Of a DNA stretch of 64,000 nt, positions 1-8,382 are shown piece by piece (the first letter of the stretch is position 1; the number at the start of each line of letters is the position of its first letter). This DNA comes from SKHV01 sp963678565 (lineage in GTDB: Bacteria > Bacteroidota > Bacteroidia > Bacteroidales > Prolixibacteraceae), in assembly GCA_963678565.1 (NCBI GenBank), contig OY782875.1, forward strand, positions 1,240,001 through 1,304,000, written 5' to 3'. Below the pieces are notes generated by a model that was not told the origin of the DNA, did no database searches, and saw nothing but the letters and a program-made list of their open reading frames with translations. The position numbers were made by a program, and so were the translations under genes.

Positions 1-592
1 CAATGTTTACACCAGTTACAACTAACTCTTTGTAACCATTGGCAATGGTTTGCTTTACATTCTCGATGATCGATTCTGGAGAATGACTCACTGCTCTTCC
101 TCGAACCGATGGAATAATGCAAAAAGTACAAAAATTGTCGCATCCATCCTGTATTTTAATGGCTGCGCGTGTATGAAAACTCTTTTGTACCGGACGGTAA
201 CTAAATGAATTTTCATTTAGTTGATCTGGGCGCATGGTTTCGCCATTAAAATGTGCATCAATCAGTGGTAGTACCGAAGCTTTTCGTTTGTTGTCGACCA
301 CATACGAAATCTGATCTTGTGCTTCCAGTTTTGCTTGGTAATTGTTGGCCATGCAGCCTGTAACTATCACCACCGAATTTGGGTTTTTATTGGATGCCTG
401 ACTGATTACATTTCTCGATTTATGATCACTCTGATTGGTTACAGTACAAGTATTCACAATTACAACATCGGGATTTTGCGACAGCTCTACCACTTTATAA
501 CCTGCTTGATCGAATTGAGAAACCAAGGCATCGGTTTCAAACTGATTTAAACGGCAGCCTAAGGTTTTAAATGCAACTTTTTTCGGCATCAT
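1..592 (-). CDS. mtaB: tRNA t6A37 methylthiotransferase MtaB (partial, 3' end outside window)
   Basis: Only about the first 197 codons are in the window; the gene runs off the left edge. The product adds a methylthio group to threonylcarbamoyl-A37 of ANN-decoding tRNAs. Seen: the N-terminal MTTase domain with LGCRLNQ near residue 12, NTCTVT and TGCMA cysteines, then the radical-SAM motif CDNFCTFC that binds the catalytic 4Fe-4S cluster. LGCRLNQ with NTCTVT is the MtaB pattern, whereas MiaB has LGCQMN. The start codon at 592 overlaps the stop of the upstream MiaB-like gene as ATGA, so the two are probably translationally coupled. The second ATG, at 589, follows directly and could also serve. 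Confidence 0.9.
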   Translation of the reverse strand, partial: MMPKKVAFKTLGCRLNQFETDALVSQFDQAGYKVVELSQNPDVVIVNTCTVTNQSDHKSRNVISQASNKNPNSVVIVTGCMANNYQAKLEAQDQISYVVDNKRKASVLPLIDAHFNGETMRPDQLNENSFSYRPVQKSFHTRAAIKIQDGCDNFCTFCIIPSVRGRAVSHSPESIIENVKQTIANGYKELVVTGVNI

Positions 593-1941
593 AAAGCAAC
601 CTCCTCTGAAACTTCAGCCAATTCGCCTTCTAACGAAAGTGGGCTTGCCTGTGTTACTTTAACTTTTACAATTTGACCAAGTAACGATGGATCTTTCTTG
701 TTTAGTCTAATGATAAGTTTTCCTTCTGTTAAACCATTTGAGTTGCCTGTTTTACGATCGTTTCCTGTAATCAAAACCGAAACTGTTTTGCCAACTAATT
801 GCTTGTTGTGCACAAATGAAACAGCTCCTAATTTATCTGATAAGGTATGAAAACGCTCTTTTTTTACAGCTTGATCAACAGTATCTTCCCAACGATAGCT
901 TGCGGCACCCGGACGAGGAGAGTACATGGCAATGTAGGCCATATTAAATTTGAATTCATCCATTGCCAACATGGTGTTATGAAATTGCTCGTCGGTTTCT
1001 CCCGTAAATCCAACAATTATGTCGGTAAATAAGGTTGCAGTCGGTAATAAAGTTCGAATATCGTTTACAATTTCGCGGTATTTTTGCATGGAATGTCGAC
1101 GATTCATTTTGATCAACATTTTCTCATCGCCCGATTGCATTGGTAAGTGAATTTGTTTTGCCAAACAATCGTATTTAGCAATAGTTTCAATTACATCGCG
1201 CGTCATATCATGAGGATGTGGAGAGGTGAAATAGGTCCAGAATTGTTTTCCTGATTGATCTCCGTATTGTCCAATTTTATCTAATAATTGAGCAAAAGTT
1301 ACTTCTTCTCCTTTTTTATCTAAACCATAAGAGTTTACATTTTGGCCTAATAAGGTAATTGATTTATAGCCTTGATCAATCAATGATTTTACTTCATCAA
1401 CAATTTCATTTGATGGTCGAGAAACTTCTCTTCCGCGTGTGTAAGGAACTGCACAAAAAGTACAAAACTTATCACATCCATTCTGAATTGGAACAAAAGC
1501 CTCAAATTTATTCGTGTATTTAGGCTTCACATTCCAAAGCTGAAAAATATTTTGATTGTCGGGCATGTTGGGCGCTGCAATTTTCAAGCTATGTGGACTT
1601 ACCACCCCGTATGATTTTAGCATCTCTGGAAATTGTGAAAGTTCACTCATTGGAAAAACAAAGTCGAATAATTTCAAGAATTTCTCACGGTCGGCCGGCA
1701 ATACGCAACCCGATACAAATGTGATTAAATTCTTTTTGTTCTTCCACTTGTTCCATTGTCCAATTTTTGAGTACACTTTATCAATAGGTTTTTGTCGAAC
1801 CGAGCAAGCAATCATGCCCAAAATATTAGCTTCCTCTTCGTTAGGAGTAAACTCATAGCCCATCTGCTCCATAACTGCTTTCACTCGCTCGCCATCTGAG
1901 ATATTCATCTGGCAGCCTAATATGATTAAGTGGTATTTCAT
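589..1941 (-). CDS. MiaB-like tRNA methylthiotransferase
   Basis: A 450-residue radical-SAM methylthiotransferase, predicted to thiomethylate isopentenyl-A37 in tRNA. Three N-terminal cluster cysteines are visible (C10 in LGCQMN, C46 in ACSVRQ, C79 in SGCV), then C156/C160/C163 in CDKFCTFC and a C-terminal TRAM-like region. I start at 1941 (MKYHLI), because the 14 codons before it overlap the flavin reductase gene. Odd points: the usual NTC(S/A)xRE motif reads IACSVRQKPIDK, and the third-cysteine region reads GCVLPADREKF, so this is a divergent subgroup. A canonical miaB may exist elsewhere in the genome. Overlaps mtaB by 4 bases. Confidence 0.82.
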   Translation of the reverse strand: MKYHLIILGCQMNISDGERVKAVMEQMGYEFTPNEEEANILGMIACSVRQKPIDKVYSKIGQWNKWKNKKNLITFVSGCVLPADREKFLKLFDFVFPMSELSQFPEMLKSYGVVSPHSLKIAAPNMPDNQNIFQLWNVKPKYTNKFEAFVPIQNGCDKFCTFCAVPYTRGREVSRPSNEIVDEVKSLIDQGYKSITLLGQNVNSYGLDKKGEEVTFAQLLDKIGQYGDQSGKQFWTYFTSPHPHDMTRDVIETIAKYDCLAKQIHLPMQSGDEKMLIKMNRRHSMQKYREIVNDIRTLLPTATLFTDIIVGFTGETDEQFHNTMLAMDEFKFNMAYIAMYSPRPGAASYRWEDTVDQAVKKERFHTLSDKLGAVSFVHNKQLVGKTVSVLITGNDRKTGNSNGLTEGKLIIRLNKKDPSLLGQIVKVKVTQASPLSLEGELAEVSEEVAL

Positions 1942-1964
1942 TTTGATATGTTTCAAAAAATTAA

Positions 1965-2657
1965 TTAAAAATATACTTCGCAATGCATTTGTTCGCGGTC
2001 AATACCTTGATCTTGTAGAATTTCCAAAGCATCAAAAATCATTGCACTGTTTCCACATAAATAGAAAAATGAATTTGCAGGAAATTGTTTTCCCTTTAAA
2101 TATTCAGTTAATCTACCGGGATAGTCTCCTTGTTGATCACGTGAGGTACACACAGTGATATTTTTTGCGGTATTGTAATTGTCTAGTTCATAATGATCTT
2201 TGCCATAGCGAACTCCATGAATTAACTCATAGCTCAATTCGGGGTGCGATTTCACCATGCTTCTGAAAGGAGCTATTCCCGAACCACTAGCAATAAATAC
2301 ATGATGCACCTCTTTGTTTTCAGCTTCTTCAATCTTGAAATTTCCAAAGGGGCCACTCACCTCTAGTTCCTGTCCGGGTTTTAGATTTTTCAATCTGGGT
2401 GAAAAATAACCATCTTGAACCTCCTTTACGAGCACTTCCATAAACTCTTCATTTTCTGAAGAATAAATAGAGTATTCGCGAGATTGAAAATCTCCACGAA
2501 TACCCAACGATACATGTTGTCCTGCGTGGAAACTGAACGCTGGCTTTTTAAAGCGTACCGCAAATGTATCGTTGGTAATGTGTCGTACTTTCAAAACTTT
2601 GTTGAATCGATTCTCTGTCGATGAAACTTCCTTAATATCAGTTGACTGTGTTTGCAT
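1965..2657 (-). CDS. FAD/NAD(P)-binding ferredoxin reductase-like protein
   Basis: A 230-residue flavin reductase of the ferredoxin-NADP reductase fold; it should move electrons between NAD(P)H and a ferredoxin or flavodoxin in the cytoplasm. Seen: the FAD motif REYSIYS, a GPFGNF segment, the nicotinamide-binding GSGIAPF motif and a C-terminal EVYF. It lacks an iron-sulfur domain of its own. I start at MQTQST (2657), because a good promoter -7 element at 2676-2683 overlaps the longer start at 2678. The gene is first in an operon with two 4Fe-4S methylthiotransferases 23 bases downstream, so it may supply electrons for radical-SAM chemistry; that is inference. Confidence 0.85.
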   Translation of the reverse strand: MQTQSTDIKEVSSTENRFNKVLKVRHITNDTFAVRFKKPAFSFHAGQHVSLGIRGDFQSREYSIYSSENEEFMEVLVKEVQDGYFSPRLKNLKPGQELEVSGPFGNFKIEEAENKEVHHVFIASGSGIAPFRSMVKSHPELSYELIHGVRYGKDHYELDNYNTAKNITVCTSRDQQGDYPGRLTEYLKGKQFPANSFFYLCGNSAMIFDALEILQDQGIDREQMHCEVYF

Positions 2658-2675
2658 TGTATTTAAATTGAGCCG

Positions 2676-2712
2676 CAAAAATAATAATATCTAACAATAT
2701 AAAGACAAAAAG
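2676..2712 (-). promoter_or_regulatory. Bacteroidota-type promoter for reductase/MiaB-like/mtaB operon
   Basis: On the minus strand, TATTTTTG at 2683-2676 matches the TAnnTTTG -7 consensus exactly, and CTTTTTG at 2712-2706 can serve as the -33 element about 22 bases upstream. Transcription would start near 2669, which leaves a very short leader before the chosen ATG at 2657. Confidence 0.5.
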
Positions 2713-2818
2713 ATCTGATTAATGTTTTGAGCAATGATCGTAGAGCTAGATTTGTTTGAAAGAAATGAGTAAATGCTTAAATCCTTTTATGAATTATTTC
2801 AGATTGAGCTTGTTCTGT

Positions 2819-2826
2819 TATCTTTG
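2819..2826 (+). promoter_or_regulatory. Promoter -7 element before the DUF2520-kdsC-maf operon
   Basis: TATCTTTG matches the Bacteroidota -7 consensus TAnnTTTG. It sits 15 bases before the ATG at 2842 and argues against a longer reading frame that would start upstream at 2773. The -33 element is weak (TTTC near 2797). Confidence 0.45.
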
Positions 2827-2841
2827 TATAAAATTAGGTTT

Positions 2842-3621
2842 ATGGATATTAAAGTCGCTTTAATAGGAGCAGGAAATTTGGCAACTCGTGTTGCACTCGA
2901 ATTGCATCATAAAGGAGTAAACATTACTCAGGTATACAGCAGAACTGTAACTTCTGCGCTTTCGTTGGCTCGAATGATTGGTTGTAATTATGTAACAAAA
3001 CCTGAAAAAATTACCTCCTCGGCAGATGTATATTTGATTTCTGTGAGCGACATGGTGGTTGGAGATGTGCTGAAAAAAATTAATTTTAATAATAAACTCA
3101 TTGCCCATACTGCGGGAAGTATTCCAATGACAGATTTAGCTCCATATTCAAAGAATATTGGTGTTTTTTATCCTTTACAAACCTTTTCAAAATATCGAGA
3201 TGTAACCTTTAACCGCATTCCATTTTGTATTGAAGCAAGTTCAGCTAAAAACGAAAAGTTGTTGATGGAATTGGCCGGAATGATTTCAACCGACGTTAGA
3301 CTAATAAGTTCAGAGCAACGAAAACAATTGCATTTGGCAGCAGTATTTGTATCGAACTTTGTGAATCACATGTATACCATTGCGGGTGAAATTATTGCTG
3401 ATAAAAATTTGCCTTTTGATATATTGCGACCGTTAATCTCCGAAACGTCATCAAAAATTAAAAGCATGACTCCGAGAGCAGCACAAACTGGTCCGGCAGT
3501 GCGAAATGATCAAAATATAATTGAAATGCATCAAGAGATGCTGAATACAAATCCCGAATTAAAAAAACTTTATTCAGAGTTATCTGAAAGTATATATGAA
3601 TTTCATAAATTACCAAAATAA
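2842..3621 (+). CDS. Rossmann-fold protein with DUF2520
   Basis: A 259-residue NAD(P)-binding protein. The N-terminal half starts with the dinucleotide motif IGAGNLA (residues 8-14) and resembles F420-dependent or pyrroline-carboxylate-type reductases; the C-terminal half is the all-helical DUF2520 domain (RKQLHLAAVFVSNFVNH, then TGPAVRND). The substrate is unknown for this widespread family. The start at 2842 follows the promoter element at 2819-2826. The stop overlaps the kdsC start by one base (TAATG), so it is the first gene of a three-gene operon with kdsC and maf, a linkage I remember as common in Bacteroidota. Confidence 0.82.
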   Translation: MDIKVALIGAGNLATRVALELHHKGVNITQVYSRTVTSALSLARMIGCNYVTKPEKITSSADVYLISVSDMVVGDVLKKINFNNKLIAHTAGSIPMTDLAPYSKNIGVFYPLQTFSKYRDVTFNRIPFCIEASSAKNEKLLMELAGMISTDVRLISSEQRKQLHLAAVFVSNFVNHMYTIAGEIIADKNLPFDILRPLISETSSKIKSMTPRAAQTGPAVRNDQNIIEMHQEMLNTNPELKKLYSELSESIYEFHKLPK

Positions 3622-4151
3622 TGGCATTTTTTAAAGAAGAATTGATGAACGTAAAAGCGTTCATTTTTGATGTTGATGGCGTTTTGTCTCAAGATATTTC
3701 TCCACTTACTGCAGAAGGAGAACCCATGCGAACAACTAATGTAAAAGATGGTTACGCAATTAGAAATGCATTGTTGAAAGGATATCCAATTGCAATTATA
3801 ACTGGAGCAAAAAATCCGGCTGTGAAATTGCGTTTTGAAAAATTAGGCGTTGAGCACATCTACATGGGATCAACAGCAAAACTAGATCGTTTTAGTGAGT
3901 ACCTTGAAATAACCAAGTTTAATCCAGAAGAGATAATGTACATGGGCGATGATTTACCCGATTACGAGGTGATGACCAAGGTTGGTATTCCAACGTGCCC
4001 AGCAGATGCAGTTACCGAAATCAAATCTATCTCAAAATATATATCTGATAAAAAAGGTGGGGAAGGTTGTGTTCGCGATGTAATAGAACAAGTGATGAGG
4101 GCACAAGGTAAATGGTTGGATAAAGAATCTTTACGCCATTCTTCATTTTAA
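3621..4151 (+). CDS. kdsC: KdsC-type HAD phosphatase (KDO 8-phosphate phosphatase)
   Basis: A 176-residue HAD-superfamily phosphatase without a cap domain, predicted to turn 3-deoxy-manno-octulosonate 8-phosphate into KDO for lipopolysaccharide core synthesis. Seen: motif I FDVDGVLS (nucleophile D17, acid D19), motif II IITG, and motif IV MGDDLPD. Length and the TNVKDGYAIRNAL segment fit KdsC. It overlaps the upstream gene by one base and is followed by maf two bases after its stop. Enzymes of this C0 group can act on other sugar phosphates, so the substrate is inferred from family resemblance. Confidence 0.85.
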   Translation: MAFFKEELMNVKAFIFDVDGVLSQDISPLTAEGEPMRTTNVKDGYAIRNALLKGYPIAIITGAKNPAVKLRFEKLGVEHIYMGSTAKLDRFSEYLEITKFNPEEIMYMGDDLPDYEVMTKVGIPTCPADAVTEIKSISKYISDKKGGEGCVRDVIEQVMRAQGKWLDKESLRHSSF

Positions 4152-4153
4152 AT

Positions 4154-4732
4154 ATGCTGGATAATTTAAACAAATATCAAATCGTATTAGCATCTAAATC
4201 GCCTCGTCGATATCAATTACTTTCTGATTTAGGGATAGATTTTAAAGTGGTTACCTGCGATGTTGAAGAAGTTTACCCTGAAGATTTGGGACTTGACAAA
4301 ATTGCAGAGTATTTGGCAAAACTGAAAGTACAACCTTTTAGAGATAAGGTTTCAAATAATACACTTGTTATCTCAAGCGATACTATCGTTCGTATAGAGA
4401 ATCAAGTTTTAGGAAAACCCAAAGACATGCCAGAGGCATATGAAATGCTTCAGTTATTATCGGGAAGAGTACATCAGGTTTCAACTGGTGTATGTATTTA
4501 TTCTGCAGCAAAAGAGTTATCGTTTACGGTTACAACTAATGTGTGGTTTAAAGAACTCTCGTCCGAAGAAATTAATTATTACGTAAAAACGTACCAACCT
4601 TTTGACAAAGCTGGTGCTTATGGCATTCAAGAATGGATTGGTTTTATTGCAATCGAAAAGATTGAAGGGTCTTATTTTAATGTGATGGGACTTCCTGTAC
4701 ATCAATTATATGAAGCTTTAAAAAAAATTTAA
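4154..4732 (+). CDS. maf: Maf-family nucleotide pyrophosphatase
   Basis: A 192-residue house-cleaning enzyme that hydrolyses non-canonical or excess nucleoside triphosphates (dTTP/UTP type in most homologues) to the monophosphate and pyrophosphate. Seen: the N-terminal LASKSPRRYQLL nucleotide-binding motif, the catalytic SSDTIV motif, GKPKD, and the later KAGAYGIQE segment, all in the usual order. It is the last gene of the operon with the DUF2520 gene and kdsC. No obvious terminator follows before the lyase gene at 4824. Confidence 0.92.
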   Translation: MLDNLNKYQIVLASKSPRRYQLLSDLGIDFKVVTCDVEEVYPEDLGLDKIAEYLAKLKVQPFRDKVSNNTLVISSDTIVRIENQVLGKPKDMPEAYEMLQLLSGRVHQVSTGVCIYSAAKELSFTVTTNVWFKELSSEEINYYVKTYQPFDKAGAYGIQEWIGFIAIEKIEGSYFNVMGLPVHQLYEALKKI

Positions 4733-4823
4733 TTTCCATCTTGTAAAAATGATTCAGATTAATCGAACGATGATTAATTATAATATTTTATAGGTTGTAG
4801 CTTTAAAATCTAATTTTTACAAC

Positions 4824-6758
4824 GTGAAAAATATATTAATAACACTATTATTACTTGTTGCCTATGTGGCAAAAAGCCAACCAGTCATGGAAGATATAAA
4901 TCGTGGTTTGGTGGCAATAGAGAAGGAGGAAACTATTTACTTTAGTTGGAGGTTATTAGGAGATGAACCATATAATACCGCATTTAATATCTATGCAATA
5001 AAAAATGGAAGTGTAAGTTTAGTGAATCCAACAATCATTTCGGAAACTACTAATTTCGAGGCAGATAAGACATTGATTGATAAAGAATCTTCATTTTATG
5101 TTGTTTCAATAGTTAATGGTGCAGAAAGTGAAAAGAGCCAAGCTGTAAAACTTTGGAAAAACAATTACTTAGATATCAAATTACAAGTTCCTGAACGATA
5201 CCGTCCTGGGGATGCATCAGTAGGTGATTTAGATGGCGACGGTGAATATGAGTTGGTAATTCACATGACTGGTCGAGGTGCCGATAATTCTCATATCGGA
5301 ATGACCAGCGAACCTATTTTACAAGCCTATGAATTTGACGGTACTTTACTTTGGTCAGTAAACTTAGGACAAAATATTCGTGAAGGAGCCCACTATACTC
5401 AGTTTTTGGTTTACGATTTTGATTTAGATGGTAAAGCGGAAGTGGTTTGTAAATCAGCTGACGGAATGGTAGACGGAGAAGGAAATGTATATGGAAATGC
5501 CGATTCTGTTTATGTAATTAAAGCTCCTGAGAGAAAAAAAGGAGAAGGGTGGAGAGAGTATTTCCAAAGAATGCCTAAAAACGCAGGTCGAATATTAAGA
5601 GGACCGGAATATTTAACAATATTTAATGGCGAAACTGGTAAAAACATGTCAACGGTACCTTATATTCCACAGCGTCATCCCGAGACCCTTTATCCAACTC
5701 CAGAGCAATCGAAAGAAATTTGGGGTGATGGTCATGGAAATCGTGGCGAAAGATACCTAGCAGGTGTTGCATATCTCGATGGTGTAAATCCAAGTATCGT
5801 AATGTGTCGTGGTTACTACACCCGAACCGTACTTGCAGCTTTCGACTTTAAAGAAGGTAAATTGGTTCATCGCTGGACTTTTGATAGCGACGATGGCACT
5901 CCTGGAAATATGGCTTTTCATGGACAAGGAAACCACCAGTTAAGTGTTGGCGATGTAGATAATGACGGGAAAGATGAAATTGTATATGGAGCATGTACTA
6001 TCGATGACGATGGTACAGGATTAAATTCAACAGGTTATGGTCATGGCGATGCTTTACATTTAAGCGATCACGATCCAGAATTGCCGGGAATGGAAATATT
6101 CGACATTCAAGAACGATTCGACGATGCGGGAATGCATATGCGCTCAGCAGGCTCAGGTGAAGTCTTATGGAAGATTGCCTCAGTAAAAGCAGCTGAAGAA
6201 GGAGGCGATAAAGGCGAAGGTCCTGGACGTGGCGTTGCTTTTAATATCGATCCTCGCTACGATGGCTCAGAATGTTGGGTTCGTGGCGCAGGTATCCGTG
6301 GGCTTTATAATGCGAAAGGTGAAAAAATTGGCGATCGAGTTCCTTCTTCATGTAATTTTGCCGCATGGTGGGATGGCGATTTATTGCGTGAGTTATTAAA
6401 TTCCAATGAAATATCGAAATGGAATTGGGAAACAGAAAAAACTGAGTTATTACTAAAAGCTGAAGGTTTTCATTCTATTAATGGAACTAAAAGTACTCCG
6501 GTGTTAAGTGCCGATTTAATTGGCGACTGGCGCGAAGAGGTAATTCTTTGTAGCGATGATAATCAATCGGTTCGCATGTATACTACCAATATTCCTACAA
6601 AACATAAATTGTACACATTAATGCACGATCCTGTTTATCGTTTGGCAATTGCATGGCAAAATGTAGCATATAATCAGCCACCGCATGTTAGTTATTATGT
6701 CGATGATAAAATGGGAGCAATTCAACAACCTAATATTAAAGTCTTAAAGAAGAATTGA
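4824..6758 (+). CDS. Secreted rhamnogalacturonan lyase, PL11 family
   Basis: A 644-residue secreted polysaccharide lyase that should cleave the rhamnose-galacturonate backbone of pectin by beta-elimination. The start is GTG. A signal peptide ends near AKSQ (about residue 18). Then come the N-terminal beta domain (FSWRLLGDEPYNTAFNIY) and the eight-bladed propeller with its calcium-binding acidic motifs, for example GDLDGDGEYELV, DFDLDGKAEV and GDVDNDGKDEIV, and conserved HGNRGERYLAG and AWWDGD. No Por-type C-terminal sorting domain is seen. It stands alone, without SusC/SusD, regulator or other glycan genes, so it is not in a visible polysaccharide utilisation locus. Confidence 0.9.
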   Translation: MKNILITLLLLVAYVAKSQPVMEDINRGLVAIEKEETIYFSWRLLGDEPYNTAFNIYAIKNGSVSLVNPTIISETTNFEADKTLIDKESSFYVVSIVNGAESEKSQAVKLWKNNYLDIKLQVPERYRPGDASVGDLDGDGEYELVIHMTGRGADNSHIGMTSEPILQAYEFDGTLLWSVNLGQNIREGAHYTQFLVYDFDLDGKAEVVCKSADGMVDGEGNVYGNADSVYVIKAPERKKGEGWREYFQRMPKNAGRILRGPEYLTIFNGETGKNMSTVPYIPQRHPETLYPTPEQSKEIWGDGHGNRGERYLAGVAYLDGVNPSIVMCRGYYTRTVLAAFDFKEGKLVHRWTFDSDDGTPGNMAFHGQGNHQLSVGDVDNDGKDEIVYGACTIDDDGTGLNSTGYGHGDALHLSDHDPELPGMEIFDIQERFDDAGMHMRSAGSGEVLWKIASVKAAEEGGDKGEGPGRGVAFNIDPRYDGSECWVRGAGIRGLYNAKGEKIGDRVPSSCNFAAWWDGDLLRELLNSNEISKWNWETEKTELLLKAEGFHSINGTKSTPVLSADLIGDWREEVILCSDDNQSVRMYTTNIPTKHKLYTLMHDPVYRLAIAWQNVAYNQPPHVSYYVDDKMGAIQQPNIKVLKKN

Positions 6759-6976
6759 TAAAAAGATTCAAATTTTCATAATTAATTATTTAAGGTATGA
6801 CATGTTTTTGTGCTGCACTTTTTTTATTTCCAGATCAATGGATAGCAAAGAGTAGTGAATCAATTCCTATTTTTATTTGCTTAAAAAACATTCCTAATCT
6901 TTTTTTTGTTAAATTGATAAGAACTATACTTTATAGTTGTTATAAATAAAATTGTAACGAATAAAACTAACAATAT

Positions 6977-7681
6977 ATGGAAGCAGAAAAACATTGTGAG
7001 CTTTTTGGTTCACTCGAAAAAATAGAAACCTTTTCTACCTTAAAAGATAATGTAATTGCAGGATCGTTAGTATTCGAATCCTTAGCTCCATTCATGGGGT
7101 ATTATCACGAAAACCCAGGGCAAAATAGTCCGATTTATGTTTATCTTACTACAAACAGAACGGTGCCTGTTTTTGATATCGCTCGTGCTACAGCTAATGT
7201 TCGAGAACAAACCGGAATTGATTTTGATGCTGCAAAAGGTTTTATAAAATTTAATGATCGCTATTTCAATGTGATTAGAATTCGTCATATCGATAGTTTT
7301 GCTCAAGTTTTGCCAATTCAAGAAGCCTATGCCGAAAATGGAGTGTTGCCTGTGATGTTTAATGCTAACTGGAAAAGCGTGGATGTGGATGTGCAATTGT
7401 CGAAAGTCTTTTGTTTGAATGAAATCTCAAAAGACATATATATTGATGCTGGAGAAAAAAATCATTACTACGTTAAAATACCGAAACAATTAACTTACAA
7501 CGAGTTTGTAGAGTTAACTCGTAAAGTGAAAAATAATTGGATGGGAGCAGTATTTGATGCTGCAAAGTCTTCTTTACTTCAAAAAGATGAAGTGAAAGAA
7601 GCTGTACGTATTTATTCTGAGAATATAACAGAGGAAGATTTAAAAGAGATTAGGAAGTTATACCTAGATCGGATTAAATAG
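6977..7681 (+). CDS. Hypothetical protein, 234 aa
   Basis: I do not recognise a family. The product looks soluble, with no signal peptide or membrane segment, and has mixed alpha/beta composition. The first two thirds are beta-rich (VYVYLTTNRTVPVFDI), and the last third is helical and charged, ending in EEDLKEIRKLYLDRIK. It is single: a 218-base gap with a possible promoter (TTTG near 6907, TATACTTTA near 6929) lies before it, and a strong hairpin terminator follows. Codon use resembles the neighbours, so it is probably a resident gene. Confidence 0.7.
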   Translation: MEAEKHCELFGSLEKIETFSTLKDNVIAGSLVFESLAPFMGYYHENPGQNSPIYVYLTTNRTVPVFDIARATANVREQTGIDFDAAKGFIKFNDRYFNVIRIRHIDSFAQVLPIQEAYAENGVLPVMFNANWKSVDVDVQLSKVFCLNEISKDIYIDAGEKNHYYVKIPKQLTYNEFVELTRKVKNNWMGAVFDAAKSSLLQKDEVKEAVRIYSENITEEDLKEIRKLYLDRIK

Positions 7682-7700
7682 TACTATAAAGGGAGATTTT

Positions 7701-7732
7701 AAAAAGCGTTGGTGGTATTATCAACGCTTTTT
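7701..7732 (+). terminator. Intrinsic terminator after the 234-aa hypothetical gene
   Basis: A perfect 11-base inverted repeat, AAAAAGCGTTG (7701-7711) and CAACGCTTTTT (7722-7732), with a 10-base loop and T-rich end. It makes the upstream hypothetical gene a single transcription unit. Confidence 0.8.
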
Positions 7733-7746
7733 ATAATTTTGTTGGT

Positions 7747-8316
7747 ATGCAGTACATCGATGATCAAAATTTTGCAGGAAACAACTTTACAACTGAAAAA
7801 TTTGTGCGGGCAAATTATGAAGATTGTACTTTTAGCAATTGTACTTTTAAATCCTTAGACCTTTCGAATTTTAGTTTCGAAAACTGTGAATTTATCGACT
7901 GCGATTTAAGTATGATTAATGTAACTTATACTTTGTTCAAAGAAGTTGATTTTAAAAACTGTAAGTTATTGGGTATTCGTTTCGATACTTGTAATACTTT
8001 TCTTCTTAAAATCAATTTCGATCACTGCCAACTTAACTTTTCATCGTTTTATCAATTGCCCATGAAAGGATTTCTATTTAATAATTGTGAAATCAAAGAA
8101 TGCGACTTTGCCGAAACGAATCTTGTAGGTGCCATTTTTAAAGACTGTGATCTTCATAATTCAAGCTTCAACCAAAGTAACTTGTCACAGGCCGATTTGT
8201 CTTCAGCCTATAATTTTTCAATTAATCCCGAGCTAAACAATATCCAAAAAACACGATTTTCAAAGGACGGCTTGATTGGCCTTTTGGATAAATATGATAT
8301 TGAAATTGTAAATTAA
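7747..8316 (+). CDS. Pentapeptide-repeat protein
   Basis: A 189-residue protein built almost entirely of pentapeptide repeats of the A(D/N)LXX type (CTFSN, CTFKS, CEFID, CDLSM, CKLLG, CDFAE, CDLHN, ADLSS), expected to form a right-handed quadrilateral beta-helix. Phe and Cys are unusually frequent. Length and a short non-repeat break near residues 105-115 resemble the Qnr/McbG group that mimics DNA and protects gyrase, but many such proteins have unrelated or unknown roles, so that is only a possibility. It starts 14 bases after the upstream terminator, in a region where I see no clear promoter. Confidence 0.88.
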   Translation: MQYIDDQNFAGNNFTTEKFVRANYEDCTFSNCTFKSLDLSNFSFENCEFIDCDLSMINVTYTLFKEVDFKNCKLLGIRFDTCNTFLLKINFDHCQLNFSSFYQLPMKGFLFNNCEIKECDFAETNLVGAIFKDCDLHNSSFNQSNLSQADLSSAYNFSINPELNNIQKTRFSKDGLIGLLDKYDIEIVN

Positions 8317-8382
8317 TTTTTTTTGAAGCAACTATTTGAGGAAACTACACATCTGATTATTGTTACTTAAAAAAACGATACC

